From Humulus lupulus (taxonomy: Eukaryota; Streptophyta; Magnoliopsida; Rosales; Cannabaceae): DNA of 64,000 nt. Below the pieces are notes generated by a model. It worked only from the letters and a program-made list of their open reading frames with translations. It did no database searches and was not told the DNA's origin. The translations under genes and the position numbers were made by a program. The stretch is from positions 83,039,888 through 83,103,887 of the forward strand of contig NC_084796.1 of assembly GCF_963169125.1 (NCBI RefSeq). The letters run 5' to 3'. Positions 1-11,690 of this stretch are shown here, in pieces (within the stretch, counting starts at the first letter, position 1; the number at the start of each line of letters is the position of its first letter).

Positions 1-580
1 ATGCCCTACTATTATTTGGATCGATTATCGAATTACTAGTATAATTAAATTCTAGAGGCCCTACTATTTACTTTTTCTGCAGGTTGTTATGGCTTGTTTC
101 GTTAAAAATTTCTAGGTTATGAGTTTTCACACAGGGACACTTAGGCGTTCCTCAATTATTTTCCTACGGAGCTGATATTTATGGAACCCTGATCCTAGTA
201 TGCTTGTTTGATACTTGATTATCGATGACTCGATCATTCACTTATATCCTTCTCATATTCTTTCTTTATTGTTTGTAAGGTTGATCTTACTAATATTATT
301 GCTTAACTTGTTGTTTTATGTTGTAGGTATGTGCAAGGGCAAGGCAGAGCAATGATTGCTGAAGTCTCATTTGCCAAATGTATATATGTATTTATAAGAC
401 ACCTTTTTGAATGAATGCTCTTTATTTCTGCTTATTTATGCTTAGTATTTTTGGTTCTTTACATCATAGGACTTGAGACCATTGTTCTCAAGCACATTCC
501 AAGCAGAACCTACGCACATAATTAGCAAGTAGAAGTCATAAAGGGTCTTACTCCTCTTATGGGTGGTCTAGAAATTGTAT
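1..580 (+). repeat. LTR-like relic at window start
   Basis: No ORF of note. The stretch near 325-400 (a 'gtaggta' step, a purine-rich 'caagggcaaggcagagc' run, then a T-rich tail) resembles the end of the long LTR at 56815-56890 in layout. This suggests the 3' part of a Gypsy LTR. No boundary, PBS or target-site duplication is visible, so the assignment rests on general resemblance only. Confidence 0.3.
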
Positions 581-597
581 AGATACAGAAGCTCTAC

Positions 598-1217
598 CGA
601 CCTTATAAGGGCCCATCTATGCCTCTTATAAACAATGTACAATGTAGTGTGGACCCAGTACGTGTTGGGAATGAGCTTGAAGGGGGAAATCCCTACCTAG
701 AAAATGAAGTCCACAAAGTGTTGATACAATGGGAGTGGAGCTTTGGCCTCGAGGTGTGCCTGACTCCACTCACCAGATTCCTTGTATCTAGTATTGACCC
801 ACTCAGATGTGTTGGCTTGGCAAATAATGAAGTTGACAAGGGTGGCCTTGTAATGTTCCTCAATGGCCTTAAGGGTGTCCATGCTCGTTAACTTCAGCCC
901 CATCCATGGATAAAAGGGTTGCATCACTTTGAGAGAATTTTAAGGCTAAGGGCTATTCTGGTTGATAACCTTTGTCAGTGATGGAATTTCTCCTCGCTCT
1001 CCTACCCACAACTCTTGGTATGCCCTCTATCAAGCATTAAGGCTCATAGATAGCTTGGTATACTCACAATATTCACGCTCCAACTACATGTTCCATGTGA
1101 GTGGTGAATCCTTGTAGTGCTCAAGTACTGGTATATCTCTTAATTCTATGAGGAACTCCTCATAAAATTTGAAGTGTCCATGCTCGTGTAACTCTTGTAG
1201 TTTGCAGGACATCTGAA
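598..1217 (-). pseudogene. Unrecognised degraded coding-like relic
   Basis: Read on the minus strand from about 1217 leftwards, one frame gives protein-like text with a few stops. It begins MSCKLQELHEHGHFKFYEEF, and the best open part (927-697) contains FYPWMGLKL and LKAIEEHYKATLVNFIICQ. Composition looks like real protein rather than random translation, but no family is recognised. A decayed transposon accessory protein or a captured host fragment are both possible. The downstream part continues in a shifted frame to about 598. Confidence 0.3.
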
Positions 1218-2202
1218 AAGAAAAGAGTGAAAAACACAAGTTAGTACACTAGCCAAAAGAAGAAAGGCCATAATGTAAGATTGGCTACCCTAAGATAATT
1301 GATCATTGTGTGAAGCTAGAATCCTTGCAGTGGCGCTACACTAAGAAATTCCTAAACATGCTCAGAATGAGCCCATAAGTGCCTAAATATATTCACGAAG
1401 AAAAAACCTAGAGAAGATAAAACCATAAAATAAAACCTGTATCAACCTAAGTATCACTACATTAATTACAATCCTAACAACATGAAACAAATTGTATACC
1501 CCACTTCAACAAGAAAATATGAACAAAATAAAGGAATTGTAGTAAGTAATAATAAAGCTTGCACGATAAGAAATGAGCAAAAAATTTATGAGTGGTTTGA
1601 ACGTGTAAGAACGTCTTCCCACTGACAGTGCATGTCATGTGCGTGCTCTGTAACGACCCTAGAATGTTAAATAAGACAATGAAAGTTGAAGATTGTAATG
1701 GAACAATGATTTGTATTTTCATTTTCTCTCTATGTTTTTTCTATTGGAAGCTTGAAATGGCAGAATAAGGAAGAATAACCATTTAAATAAATCCTTACCC
1801 GGCAAGCAAAAAGATCCAGGATTTTCATTACCTACTAGTAGGCACTCGAGAGTAATCCAATTGTCCTGGATAATGAAGTAGGCCCCATGAAAACAGCTAA
1901 ATTGACTCCAAATTGATGTTCGAGAATGATTACAATAACAATAGGGAGCGCCACGTGTTGGTGCATTTCATGCCCATCAAAAATAGGAAGTTCAAAATTC
2001 TCCAATATGTCGAGCACAAGTGAAGACTTGTGGGGAAAATATTACTCTTATTTTTTGAGTAGATAAACACATTGGACTACCTATACGACATCCTATATAC
2101 CTATGACACCCTAATGCCTAGCGAAGAACTAATAATCGTGTGAACTACACTTGAGCAACTCTGACTTCACAAACTAACAAAGCAGTCTTTCAGGATAGAC
2201 AA
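1218..2202. other. Unassigned flank of element A
   Basis: AT-rich sequence with no clear repeat boundary. The only sizeable open segment is on the minus strand at 1835-2017 (contains DILENFELPIFDGHEMHQH), about 60 codons, not recognised. It may belong with the minus-strand relic at 598-1217. It ends exactly where the LTR of element A starts at 2203. Confidence 0.3.
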
Positions 2203-4465
2203 TGTAACGCCCTGGATAGCCAAGACCGCTCCACTGAGTGTTTATAAAGATGCAGGACTTGCTAATCAAGTCATTTAGATAAAACGTGATACTAAAACCA
2301 CTAATGATCTAGGGTTAAAAGGATTTGTTCTCAAAAGTGTACATTCTATATAACAAAACATTTTATACATGGGATCCCAAAAAGGAACAGCGTTTGAAAG
2401 TCAATTTACAAAATTGACAAGGTTTAGACAACCATTAGCCATACTAAGGCAAAACAAACATTTCAGGTTCCCCTATTCCTATTTTCCCCTCAACAATGGC
2501 GGCTGAGCAACTGGTCATGTAAATTCAGCTCGCAGAGCTCTCCAAGTCAGGGCTGATCGAGCTTGCCCTTGCCTTTACCTGAACCACGTAGCATCCGTGA
2601 GCCAAGGCCCAGCAAGAAAACATAATATGCATCACAAACAACAATAACAAATGAATAATCCTTTAAGCATGATCAAACATTTAACACTCATATGGATCAC
2701 ATAGCATGTATTCAGAATCAAAGGTGCAACTAAGCATTAATAACAATCAAGTTACATGATAATCAGGGTCGACAACTTAGGTCGCAACCTCTATTTATCC
2801 CACTGACTCCGGCCTGCTTAAATCAAGCTTAGTCCATAATAAGCTGTCCTCGGCTACCAGTGGCCGAGTCGCGCCCTGTGCGCTAGTGTAACCTTGGCAC
2901 TCTTAGGCCGTTGGTTTACTGTTTACATGGCATAATACCATCCTTTCAAAGCATACATATTAGGGAACCCTTAGTCCCATTACAAATACGCAATTGGGTG
3001 CAGTTTTCTTACCTTTAATTTCCACGTTCACCGACTACGAGCGATGACTCTCGTGCACGATCTGCTTCCCGAGCCCTAGCTTAACCCCTAGTCACAACCA
3101 AGGTAATGGATTCCATTAATATTCAAATAAAGGTTTCTGGGTACAATGCTAGCTTTAAGGACATCGACTTCCACCAAACACTGTGGCGAAATCAATCCCG
3201 AGCACCATAGGTTAGGTTCCCGCGCTTAAAATCCCCAAAAGATAAAAAATGCACCTAAGGGTTGCGGCCCCAGAAACATACCCGTGGCCGCCCCTGAAAT
3301 AGAGACCAAGCCTCTCTGAAGGCAGACACGCGCCGTGGCCCTGCCCTGTGGCACCGCGGCGCTCCCCTTCGGCCGAGCCACTCTGGCTCCTTTGCTTCGT
3401 AGGGCCACAACACTCTAGAACAGAGTCGCGACCCAACCCTTCGTGCCCAGAAAATCCACCATTTCTAACATCCTAAACTTATTTGAAACCACCCTAAAGC
3501 ATCCTATTACCAAAACCCATTAATCACAAGACTTTTAGCATGATCCTAACAGCATAATCCAACTTAAAAACTCATTAAAACTCCACTTTGATTTTTGAAA
3601 CCTAGAAACTAAAGAACTTAAAAACCAGTCATGAAAGCTTAGAATTTAAGCTCTAAACTTCGAATTGAAGCTTACCTTCTTTGATGAACCACTTCCTTAA
3701 CAACTTCTAAGCTAAAACCCAAGCTTCTTAACTTTAATTCAGCCCTTAAACATCAAAACCATAAACACCTTAATATTCAGCCAAAACTCATAATTCTAAC
3801 ACCTAAGAACAAAACTCAATTCTTACCTTGGACTTGTTTGAGTGTTCCTTGGTTAGAGCTGAGCTAATTCCTCAAACTTCAGCTCAAATCACAAGATTTC
3901 CAATTGAATTCACCTTAGTTTCCTATAGCTTTCTTGAGAGAGAAGAGAGAAGAGGAGCAGAACTATTAAATGGTCAGTTTATCTCTTTTGTTCCACTGGT
4001 TTCTGTTTTGTTAAGTCTAACCTTGGTTAATTAAATCAATCCCGGGGCTCGGGGTACCTGAAACGTCCCCGAGGGCGAAATGGTAAAATTCCCCAAATTC
4101 CCGCCTAAGCTTCCTAACCTCAAATATATCTCCATATATTTATTTCCATAACCCGATAACCCAAATAATTATCTAGTTCACGGAATACCCCTTGACTTGC
4201 CCCAAGTCAAATATTAAGCCCCGTTATGACTTTCCCGCTATATAGCTCCCTAGGATCGCCTCAACTCGCTCGCTATAATCTACCCACATAATAATGTGGT
4301 TCTCACAGATATAACATTTAACCACTCTTACATTCATATAATCATTCATGCATGATTTTCATATAATCATTCATTAAATAAATAAACTCACACATAAACC
4401 AATTATGCCCTCCCGGCACACTAATCAGGGCCTTTAAGCCATAACAGTAATTTTGGGTCGTTACA
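2203..4465 (-). repeat. Element A 3' LTR (complete)
   Basis: The plus strand begins TGTAACGCCCTGG and ends GGGTCGTTACA, giving TG...CA termini with the short inverted repeat TGTAACG/CGTTACA. It matches 9514-11562 over about 2.05 kb with scattered substitutions, so these are the two LTRs of one element. The LTR has a GC-rich patch near 3250-3430 within otherwise AT-rich sequence. ORFs inside it (for example 3212-3436 minus, 3828-4034 plus) are incidental. Confidence 0.93.
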
Positions 4466-4480
4466 ACTATCCCCTCTTAC
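4466..4480 (-). other. Element A polypurine tract
   Basis: On the minus strand this reads GTAAGAGGGGATAGT and lies directly against the 3' LTR start. This is where second-strand DNA priming occurs in LTR retrotransposons. It lies about 20 bp past the end of the polyprotein. Confidence 0.8.
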
Positions 4481-4501
4481 TGAGAATTTCGTCCTCAAAA
4501 T

Positions 4502-4801
4502 TTACCTGAATAGCTCGGGATATTGATCCCGTATCGCTGTCTCTAACTCCCAGGTCGCTTCCTCGACCTTGCTATTTTTCCACAACACTTTAACTAACAG
4601 AGTCGTCTTATTCTGTAGAACTTTGTCCTTCCGATCTAAAATCTGAACTGGTCGCTCTTCATAGGATAAATCTATCTGTAACTCCAAGTCCTCATACATC
4701 AGCACATGCGTTGTATCCGAAACATACTTTCGCAACATGGCGACATGGAGTACATCATGAACACTTGACGGCGACGGTGGCAAGGCCAACCTGTAAGCCA
4801 C
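4502..4801 (-). pseudogene. Element A integrase C-terminus with chromodomain-like tail
   Basis: This 99-codon open stretch begins [20 protein letters not shown] and ends with a segment around [18 protein letters not shown] followed by QYPELF. That tail is the chromodomain-like module carried by Tekay-type chromoviruses, thought to steer integration to heterochromatin. It is intact in this stretch. It lies in frame with the degraded integrase upstream, and its stop is the natural end of the polyprotein, 36 bp before the 3' LTR. Confidence 0.85.
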
Positions 4802-5941
4802 CTGTCCAATCCTTTCTAGAATCTCAAAAGGTCCAACAAACTAAGGGCTCAGCTTGCCCTTTACCCCAAATCTCCTCACCCCTCTCAATGGTGAAACTCG
4901 CAAAAACACATGGTCCCCAACCTAGAACTCCACGTCCCTACGCTTAGGATCAGCGTAGCTTTTCTGCCTATTGTGCGAGGCAAGCATTCTGGCTCGAATC
5001 TTCTCAATAGCTTCATTAGTCTTCTAAACCATATCTGGCCCTAAATACTTCCTCTCGCCCATCTCATCCCAATGAATGGGTGTTCTACACTTTCTCCCAT
5101 ATAACATTTCATAAGGAGCCACTACAATCGTGGATTAATAACTATTGTTATATGAGAACTCAATCAACGGTAGATGCTTACTCGAAGATCCCTCGAAATC
5201 AATCACACATGCCCTAAGCATGTCCTCCAACACCTGAATTTCCCTCTCAGACTGTCCATCAGTCTGAGGATGGAAAGCTATGCTAAACTTCAACTGGGTT
5301 CCCATTGCTCTCTGTAGAGCTCCCCAAAACTTAGAGGTAAAGATAGGATCTTGATCAGATACAATAGACTTTGGAACCCCATGGAGACGAACTATCTCCC
5401 TCACATACAACTCTGCATACTGTCCCACTGTATAGGTCGACTTCACCGGCAGAAAATGAGCTGACTTGGTGTGTCTGTCTACTATCACCCACACCGAGTC
5501 ACAAAGTCCCACTGTCCTGGGTAGTCCTCCCACAAAATCCATCGTAATGTCCTCCCACTTCCACTATGGGATACCCAAAGGCTGAAGCAATCCCGCTGGT
5601 CGCTGATGCTCAACGTTTACATGTTGACATGTCAAACATCTAGACACATACTCTACCACATCCTTCTTCATTCCGGGCCACCAATATAATGTCTATAGAT
5701 CTTGATACGTCTTCGTGGTACCCGGATGAAGCGAGTATGGCGCAGTGTGAGACTCATCCAGTATCTCTCGTCTGATCCCCTCATCTGCCGAAATAGAAAC
5801 CCGTCCCTGATATCGAAGCATAACCGTCTCTGAAACAGAATAATCCTTAGTTGTCCCAGCAAAGACATGCTGCCTACCATCTTGCAAATGCGCATCCACC
5901 AATTGTCCCTCCTTGATCCTCTCTAGTAGGGTCGACTGCAA
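4802..5941 (-). pseudogene. Element A integrase (broken)
   Basis: Read leftwards from 5941: the N-terminal HHCC zinc region (SHTAPYSLHPG, then CLTCQH), the catalytic core at 5542-5135 (MDFVGGLPRT, VDRHTKSAHFLPV, SDQDPIFTSKFWG, DGQSERE) and a tail region. The D, D and E of the DDE core are visible. Stops interrupt it near 5691, near 5570, at 5135-5137 (after NNSY, a CAA/CAG-type codon to TAA) and at three further places between 4802 and 5134. It cannot make protein. Confidence 0.9.
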
Positions 5942-6307
5942 GGTAATATTTTCTAACTAGCCCACCACCAATTCTATCTTTGCCTTGGCCATCTCATCAG
6001 CTAATTCTCTCGAGATCAGCATGGAACTGTACAATTGTCTTGGGCCCCTCCGGCTCAATGCATCTGCTACAACATTGGCTTTCCCTGGGTGATACAAAAT
6101 ATCACAATCATAGTCCTTAACTAACTCTAGCCAACGCCTTTGCCTCATATTTAGATCCTTCTGGGTGAAGAAGTACTTCAAGCTCTTATGGTCAGTGTAT
6201 ATCTCGCACTTTTCCCCATACAGATAATGAAGCCACACCCTCAGTGTGAATACCACTGCTAGTTTAAAATCATGAGTAGGAAATCGTTGTTCATACTCCT
6301 TCAGCTA
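5942..6307 (-). pseudogene. Element A RNase H (broken)
   Basis: Contains the Ty3/Gypsy RNase H signatures [38 protein letters not shown] and [15 protein letters not shown]. This domain degrades the RNA strand of the RNA/DNA hybrid during reverse transcription. It is cut from RT by a TAG at 6305-6307 in the usual RQLKEYE region. The codon before it reads TGG where CGG (Arg) is usual, so both changes fit C to T. A second TAG lies at 5957-5959. Confidence 0.9.
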
Positions 6308-7255
6308 CCACGATGCATAAGCTATAACTTTCTCATTCTGCATCAGCACGCAGCCTAAACCCATCCTCGACGCATCACAGTAAACCACAAACTTTCCTTC
6401 CTTCGAAGGAAGACTCAGCACAGGTGCAGAAATATGTCGTCGCTTCAACTCTTGGAAACTATTTTCACACTTCTCTGACCAAACAAACCTCTGATTCTTT
6501 CTTTTCAATTCTGTCATCGGTGAAGAAATCTTTGAAAATCCCTCCACAAACCGCCTGTAATAATCTGCTAACCCAAGGAAACTTCGAACCTCCGAGGCGT
6601 TCCTTGGCCTCGGCCAATCTCTCACCGCTTCCACCTTGGACGGATCCACCTTAATCCCTTCTGCACCAACTATATGCCCAAGGAAAGTCACCTCCAGTAA
6701 CCAAAATTCACACTTCTTAAACTTAGCATATAACTGGTGTTCCCTTAATCTCTGTAAAACCTGTCGAAGATGCTGCTCATGCTCTGCCTCTGAACTGGAG
6801 TATACTAGAATGTCGTTGATGAAGACAATGATGAACTGATCTAAGAAGTCCTTGAATACCCTGTTCATCAAATCCATAAAAGCTTTCGGGGCATTGGTCA
6901 AACCAAAAGACATGACCAAGAACTCATAATGCCCATATCGCGTCCGGAAGGCCGTCTTCGGTACATCCTCATCTTTGATCCTCAGCAGGTGATAACCAGA
7001 TCGTAGATCAATCTTTGAGAACACCGTCTTTCCCTGCAGCTGATAAAACAGGTCATTAATCCTTGGTAGAGGGTACTTATTCTTGATAGTCAACTTGTTT
7101 AATTCCCTGTAATCTATACACATCCTCAATGTCCCGTCCTTTTACTTAACAAATAACACTGGAGCGCCCCATGGTGAGTAACTAGGTCTGATGAATCCAA
7201 AATCCAGAAGCTCATGCAACTGTATCTTTAGTTCCTTCAACTCTGCTGGTGCGAT
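6308..7255 (-). pseudogene. Element A reverse transcriptase (catalytic Asp lost)
   Basis: The open stretch 7129-6305 carries RT motifs in order: [32 protein letters not shown] (motif A Asp kept), [21 protein letters not shown], then [10 protein letters not shown], where the family has F-I-D-D. The first catalytic Asp of the metal-binding pair is therefore Asn (AAC at 6817-6815). The N-terminal part is separated by a TAA at 7142-7144 just before KDGTLRM, and the join to protease is cut by TGA at 7256-7258. Enzyme activity is excluded. Confidence 0.92.
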
Positions 7256-8086
7256 TCAATATGGTGTCCTTGATACTGGCTTTGTCCCCGACGCTAACTC
7301 AATCTTAAACTGAATCTCCCTGCGCGGCGGCAACCCTGGTAGATCCTCAGGAAATACATCTAAAAATTCACACACCAATCTGGTCTCTCCCGGCCCTGCT
7401 GGCATAACCCTGATAGTGTCCACCACACCAGCCAGAAAACCTATACATCCACCCTGTAACAAGTCTCTGGCCCTCAATGCAGAAATCATGGGTACGCGGT
7501 GTCCACATACCGCACCCACAAAGACAAAAGGATCCTCTCCCTCAGGCTCAAAAGTCACCATCTTCTTCATGCAGTCAATAGTAGCCCCATATCTTACCAA
7601 CCAATCCATCCCTAAGATCATATCAAAATCCTCCATGTCCAACTCAATCAGATCTATCGAAAGTTCCCTACTGTCAACCATCACTGGCCGTGCCCTAATC
7701 CACCTCCTAGAAATTACCAATTCCCCTGTAGGCAATAAAGTCCCAAACTCTGCAGTCCAATATTCACTAGGTCCACACAATCTATCAATCACTTTACTAG
7801 AAACAAAGGAATGTGTAGCACTAGAATCAATCAATATAGTAAAAGGAGAGCCAGCTCTAGAAAGCTGACCTATCACTACCGATGGACTAGCCTCAATCTC
7901 TGCCTGTGTCAAAGTGAATACTCGAGCTGGAGTCAAGCTATCCACCTTTCCTGCTTCACCTTTCTTCACTGTTGGGCAGTCTTTCCTGAGAGCCCCCACT
8001 GTTCCGCACACAAAACAAGCTTTGGCCCGATATTCACCCAGGTGATGTCTTCTACACCTTGAGCACTCTGGATACGTCCACCACAC
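7256..8086 (-). pseudogene. Element A gag zinc knuckle and aspartic protease
   Basis: A 276-codon open frame. Residues 24-37 (CFVCGTVGALRKDC) are a gag CCHC zinc knuckle whose His is replaced by Ala. Residues 84-94 (ILIDSSATHSF) are the retropepsin active site, with Asp kept but the usual Gly of D-S-G changed to Ser. ILGMDWLVRYGATIDC follows. The frame ends at TGA (7256-7258) after RTPY, where an Arg codon (CGA) is usual. The upstream gag lies in a different frame, so a frameshift separates them near 8080. Confidence 0.9.
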
Positions 8087-9032
8087 CTCACTGCCACATT
8101 GACGGCCACCCTGACTACCCTCCTATCAGGACCAGCATCGGTCGAAGTGTCAGGAGTCTTTCTCTTAAAGTCATTGGGGCCTCCGCCCCTACCTATCCCT
8201 AAATAAGGAGGCACCACTCTGCGGCCCTCGCGCCTCACCGCACTTTCCCTCCAAATCTTGTTCTCCGCTTCCTCAGCGGTAAGAACCTTCTCAATGGCCT
8301 GGGCATAAGTTGTTCCTCCAAGTACCGTTATAATCCTAACATCCCGTGCTATCATAGCATTAAGCCCCCTGATAAATCTATCCTGCTTAGCAGCATCAGT
8401 AGGCAAAAGATCTGGTGCAAACTTCGCAAGCCTGTCAAATTTTAGGGCATACTCAGTAACAGTCATATTGCCCTGCACCAAACCCACAAACTCATTCACT
8501 TTTGCTGCCCTCATGGCAACATTATAATATTTTTGGCTGAACAAGTCCTTAAATCCTTCCTAACTCAGAGTAGTAACATCCCTGGTCTGTGAAGCCACCT
8601 CCCACCAAACGCGGGCATCCTCCCTCAACATATACGTGGCACAAGCCACTCTGTCATGTCCCTCTATCCTCATGAAATTCAGGATAGTAGTAATCATAGT
8701 CAGCCATTGCTCGACCTTTAGTGGATCAGGACCTCCCTCAAAGATTGGGGGTTGTTGCTTCCTGAACTGCTCATATAACAAATCCCACCTGTTCCCAATC
8801 TTTCCCGACTGTACAACCGGTACCACTGCAGGTGGTACAATAGGGGCAGCACTCCCTGATGGAGCCTGCTGTCACAGTAGACGAATATGTTCATCTTGGC
8901 TCTGTAATCGAGCTTGCATATCTGCCACGAGTTGCTGCCAGTTCTCAGGGACTGGCGGAGGAATCTGGCCTTGGTCATCACCCCTATCCTAGACCTAGTG
9001 CCGGCTAGTCGCGTAGATTTTCTTGGATGCAT
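7966..9032 (-). pseudogene. Element A gag (capsid region, broken)
   Basis: The likely gag start is the ATG at 9032-9030 (MHPRKSTRLAGTRSRIG), matching the basic start of element B gag (MSLRRSTRT). A frameshift near 8985 moves into the frame holding FEGGPDPLKVEQWL and REDARVWWEVASQ. A TAG at 8560-8562 replaces a likely Trp codon. The frame then runs to 7966 with FSQKYYNVAMRAAKVNEF and EYALKFDRLAKFAPDLLP, typical of the Retrotrans_gag capsid domain. A TGA also lies near 8873. Gag would form the virus-like particle. Confidence 0.88.
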
Positions 9033-9498
9033 AGCTATCCAAGTCAATCTGCAATCAACGACTCGGCTGTCAGGCCATGATGACAGGGCAAAAGCTTCTC
9101 CAAAATCCATCAAAGGAACATAACCAATCACAATCAATTAGAATATAGGCATGCATCCACATGCACAAGCTGCAGATAAGAATACCCCAACATTACCACA
9201 TGACAGCTAAGATAAAAACATTCATCCATGCACAATATACAGTTAATCATTCAAATATTCATTTACATGCACTACAATGCTGATAAGCATGCCTTAATAT
9301 TTTCATACAGCAGTCAAAGGCCTGGCCCTATCAGTATCTCATTCTTCCTATTGATCCAATAAATAATAACATTCATAATTCATTCCAGAACTACAAGCAT
9401 ATATGCACATATACACATTACCAGACTCTGAATTGAGCTTGCCTCTAGCAGCGAATGTACATGTCCAGCCGGTCTTCAGGAACCCATAAACCTAGGAA
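9033..9498 (-). other. Element A leader between PBS and gag
   Basis: About 470 bp of AT-rich sequence between the primer site and the gag ATG. No coding motif is visible. The small plus-strand ORFs over gag and leader (for example 8636-8992) are antisense shadows. Confidence 0.7.
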
Positions 9499-9510
9499 GC
9501 TCTGATACGA
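9499..9510 (-). other. Element A primer-binding site
   Basis: The minus strand reads TCGTATCAGAGC, three bases after the 5' LTR end. It differs by one base from TGGTATCAGAGC, the complement of the 3' end of plant initiator tRNA-Met, the usual primer for Tekay elements. Its position fixes which LTR is 5'. Confidence 0.85.
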
Positions 9511-9513
9511 AGT

Positions 9514-11562
9514 TGTAATGCCCTGGATAGCAAAGATCGCTACACTGTGTGTTTATAAAGATGCAAAACTTGCTAATCAAGTCATTTAGATAAAACGTGA
9601 TACTAAAACCACTAATGATCGAGGGTTAACAGGATTTGGTCTCAAAAGTGTACATTCTATATAACAAAACATTATATACGTGGGATCCAAAAAAGAAACA
9701 GCGTTCGAAAGCCAGTTTACAAAATTGACAAGGTTTAGACCACCATTAGCCATACTAAGGCAAAACAAACATTTCTGGTTCCCCTATTCCTGTTTTCCCC
9801 TCAACCGTGGCGGTTGAGCAGCTGGTCATGTAAATTCAGCTTGCAGAGCTGTCCAAGTTAGGGCTGATCGAGTTTGCCCTTGCCTTTACCTGAACCACGT
9901 AGCACCCATGAGCCAAGGCTCAGCAAGAAAACATAATATGCATCACAAACAACAATAAAAGATGAATAATCCTTTAAGCATGATCAAACATTTAATACTC
10001 ATATGGATCACATAGCATGTATTCAGAATCAAAGGTGCAACTAAGCATTAATAACAATCAAATTACATAATAATCAGGGTCGACAACTTAGGTCGTACCC
10101 TCTGTTTACCCCACTGACTCCAGCCCGCTTAAACCGATCTCAGTGCATAATAAGCTGTCCTCGGCTACCAGTGGCCGAGCTGTGCCTTGTGCGCTAGTGT
10201 ATCCTTGGCACTCTTAGGCCGTTGGTTTACTATTTACATGGCATAATACCATCCTTTCAAAGCATACATATTAGGGAACCCTTAGTCCCATTACAAATAC
10301 GCAATTGGGTGCAGTTTTCTTACCTTTAATTTCCACGTTCATCGACTACGAGCAACGACTCTCGAGCACGATCTGCTTCTCGATCCCTAGCTTAACCCCT
10401 AGTGACAACCAAGGTAATGGATTCCATTAATATTAAAATAAACGTTTTCATGTAAAATGCTAGCTTTCGGGACATTGAATTCCACCAAACACGGTGGTGA
10501 AATCGATCCCGAGCACCCTAGGTTAGGTTCCCGCGCTTAAAATACCCAAAAGATCAAAAATGAACCTGCGGGCTGCAGTCCTAGAAACCTAGCCATGACC
10601 CGCCCCTGAAACAGAGATCAAGCCTCTCTGAAGCCAGACACACGCCGTGGCCCTGCCCTGTGGCGCCACGACGCTCCCTTTCGGCCGAGCCTCCCTGGCT
10701 CCTTTGCTTGGTAGGGCCGCATCGCTCTAGAACAGAGCCGCGACCCACCCTTCGTGCCCAGAAAATCCACCATTTCTAACATCCTAACCTTATTTGTAAC
10801 CACCCCAAAGCATCCTAATACCAAAACCCATTAATCACAACACTTTTAGCATGATCCTAATAGCATAATTCAACAAGAATCTAGCTTAAAAACTCATTAG
10901 AACTCCACTTTGATTTCTGAAACCTAGCAACTAAAGAACTCAAAAACCAGTCATGCAAACTTAGAATTTAAGCTCTAAACTTCAAATTGAAGCTTACCTT
11001 CTTTGATGGACCACTTTCTTAACAACTTCTGAGGTAAAACCCAAGCTTCTCAGCTTCAATTCTGCCCTTAAACATCAAAACCATAAACACCTTAATATTC
11101 AGCACAAACTCAGAATTCTAACACCCAAGAACAAAACTCAATTCTTACCTTGGCCTTGGTTGAGTGCTCCTTGGTTAGAGCTGAGCTAATTCCTCAAACT
11201 TCAGCTCAAATCACAAGATTTCCAGCTGAATTCACCTTAGTTTCCTATAGCTTTCTTGAGAGAGAAGAGAGAAGAGGAGAAGAACTATTAAAGGGTCAGT
11301 TTATCTCTTTTGTTCCACTGGTTTGTATTTTGTTAAGTCTAACCTCGGTTAATTAAATCAATCCCGGGGCTCGAGGTACCTGAAACGTCCCCGAGGGCAA
11401 AATGGTAAAATTCCCGAAAATTCCTGCCTAAGCTTCCTAACCTCAAATATATCTCCATATATTTATTTCCATAACCAGATAACCCAAATAATTATCTAGT
11501 TCCCAGAATACCCCTTGACTTGCCCCAAGTCAAATATTAAGGCCCCTTGTAACTTTCTCGCT
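9514..11562 (-). repeat. Element A 5' LTR (truncated)
   Basis: Starts TGTAATGCCCTGG on the plus strand and tracks 2203-4239 closely. Homology stops abruptly after 'aactttctcgct' at 11562, so roughly the first 226 bp of the LTR in element orientation are missing. The sequence beyond is unrelated. The missing part is the U3 start, so the promoter end is damaged. Confidence 0.9.
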
Positions 11563-11690
11563 TGCTTAAACCCTAGCCATACTACGTCAAATTCTTTTGC
11601 ACCATCCATGTCACGTTGTTTCCAAGATGGAGGAACCCACTTAATGTTGAGTAGCACTTCATCGTCGTCAATATACACCTTTTACAAACC
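11563..11690 (-). pseudogene. Short coding-like fragment, unrecognised
   Basis: The minus strand carries VYIDDDEVLLNIKWVPPSWK and DMDGAKEFDVVWLGFKQAR without stops, then runs into LTR sequence. Composition looks like real protein (Trp-rich, acidic), but no family is recognised. Its edge coincides with the LTR break at 11562, so it may be a host gene or unrelated element fragment brought in by the rearrangement. Confidence 0.3.

Larger units (their letters stand above)
2203..11562 (-). mobile_element. Element A: Ty3/Gypsy Tekay-like retrotransposon, truncated
   Basis: A minus-strand LTR retrotransposon. In element orientation it runs from a truncated 5' LTR (9514-11562) through PBS, gag, protease, RT, RNase H, integrase and a chromodomain-like tail to a polypurine tract and a complete 3' LTR (2203-4465). 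The domain order and integrase tail fit the Tekay/Del chromovirus lineage; the lineage name is inference. At least twelve in-frame stops and at least two frameshifts were seen, so it is dead. The 5' LTR lacks about 226 bp at its start, so no target-site duplication can be tested. Confidence 0.93.

Noticed and set aside
2198..2202. Target-site duplication for element A
   Set aside because: Only one end is intact; the other LTR is truncated at 11562, so it cannot be tested.
7416..7868. Plus-strand 150-codon ORF
   Set aside because: Antisense to the protease frame of element A. It exists because the coding strand lacks certain codons; no family text.
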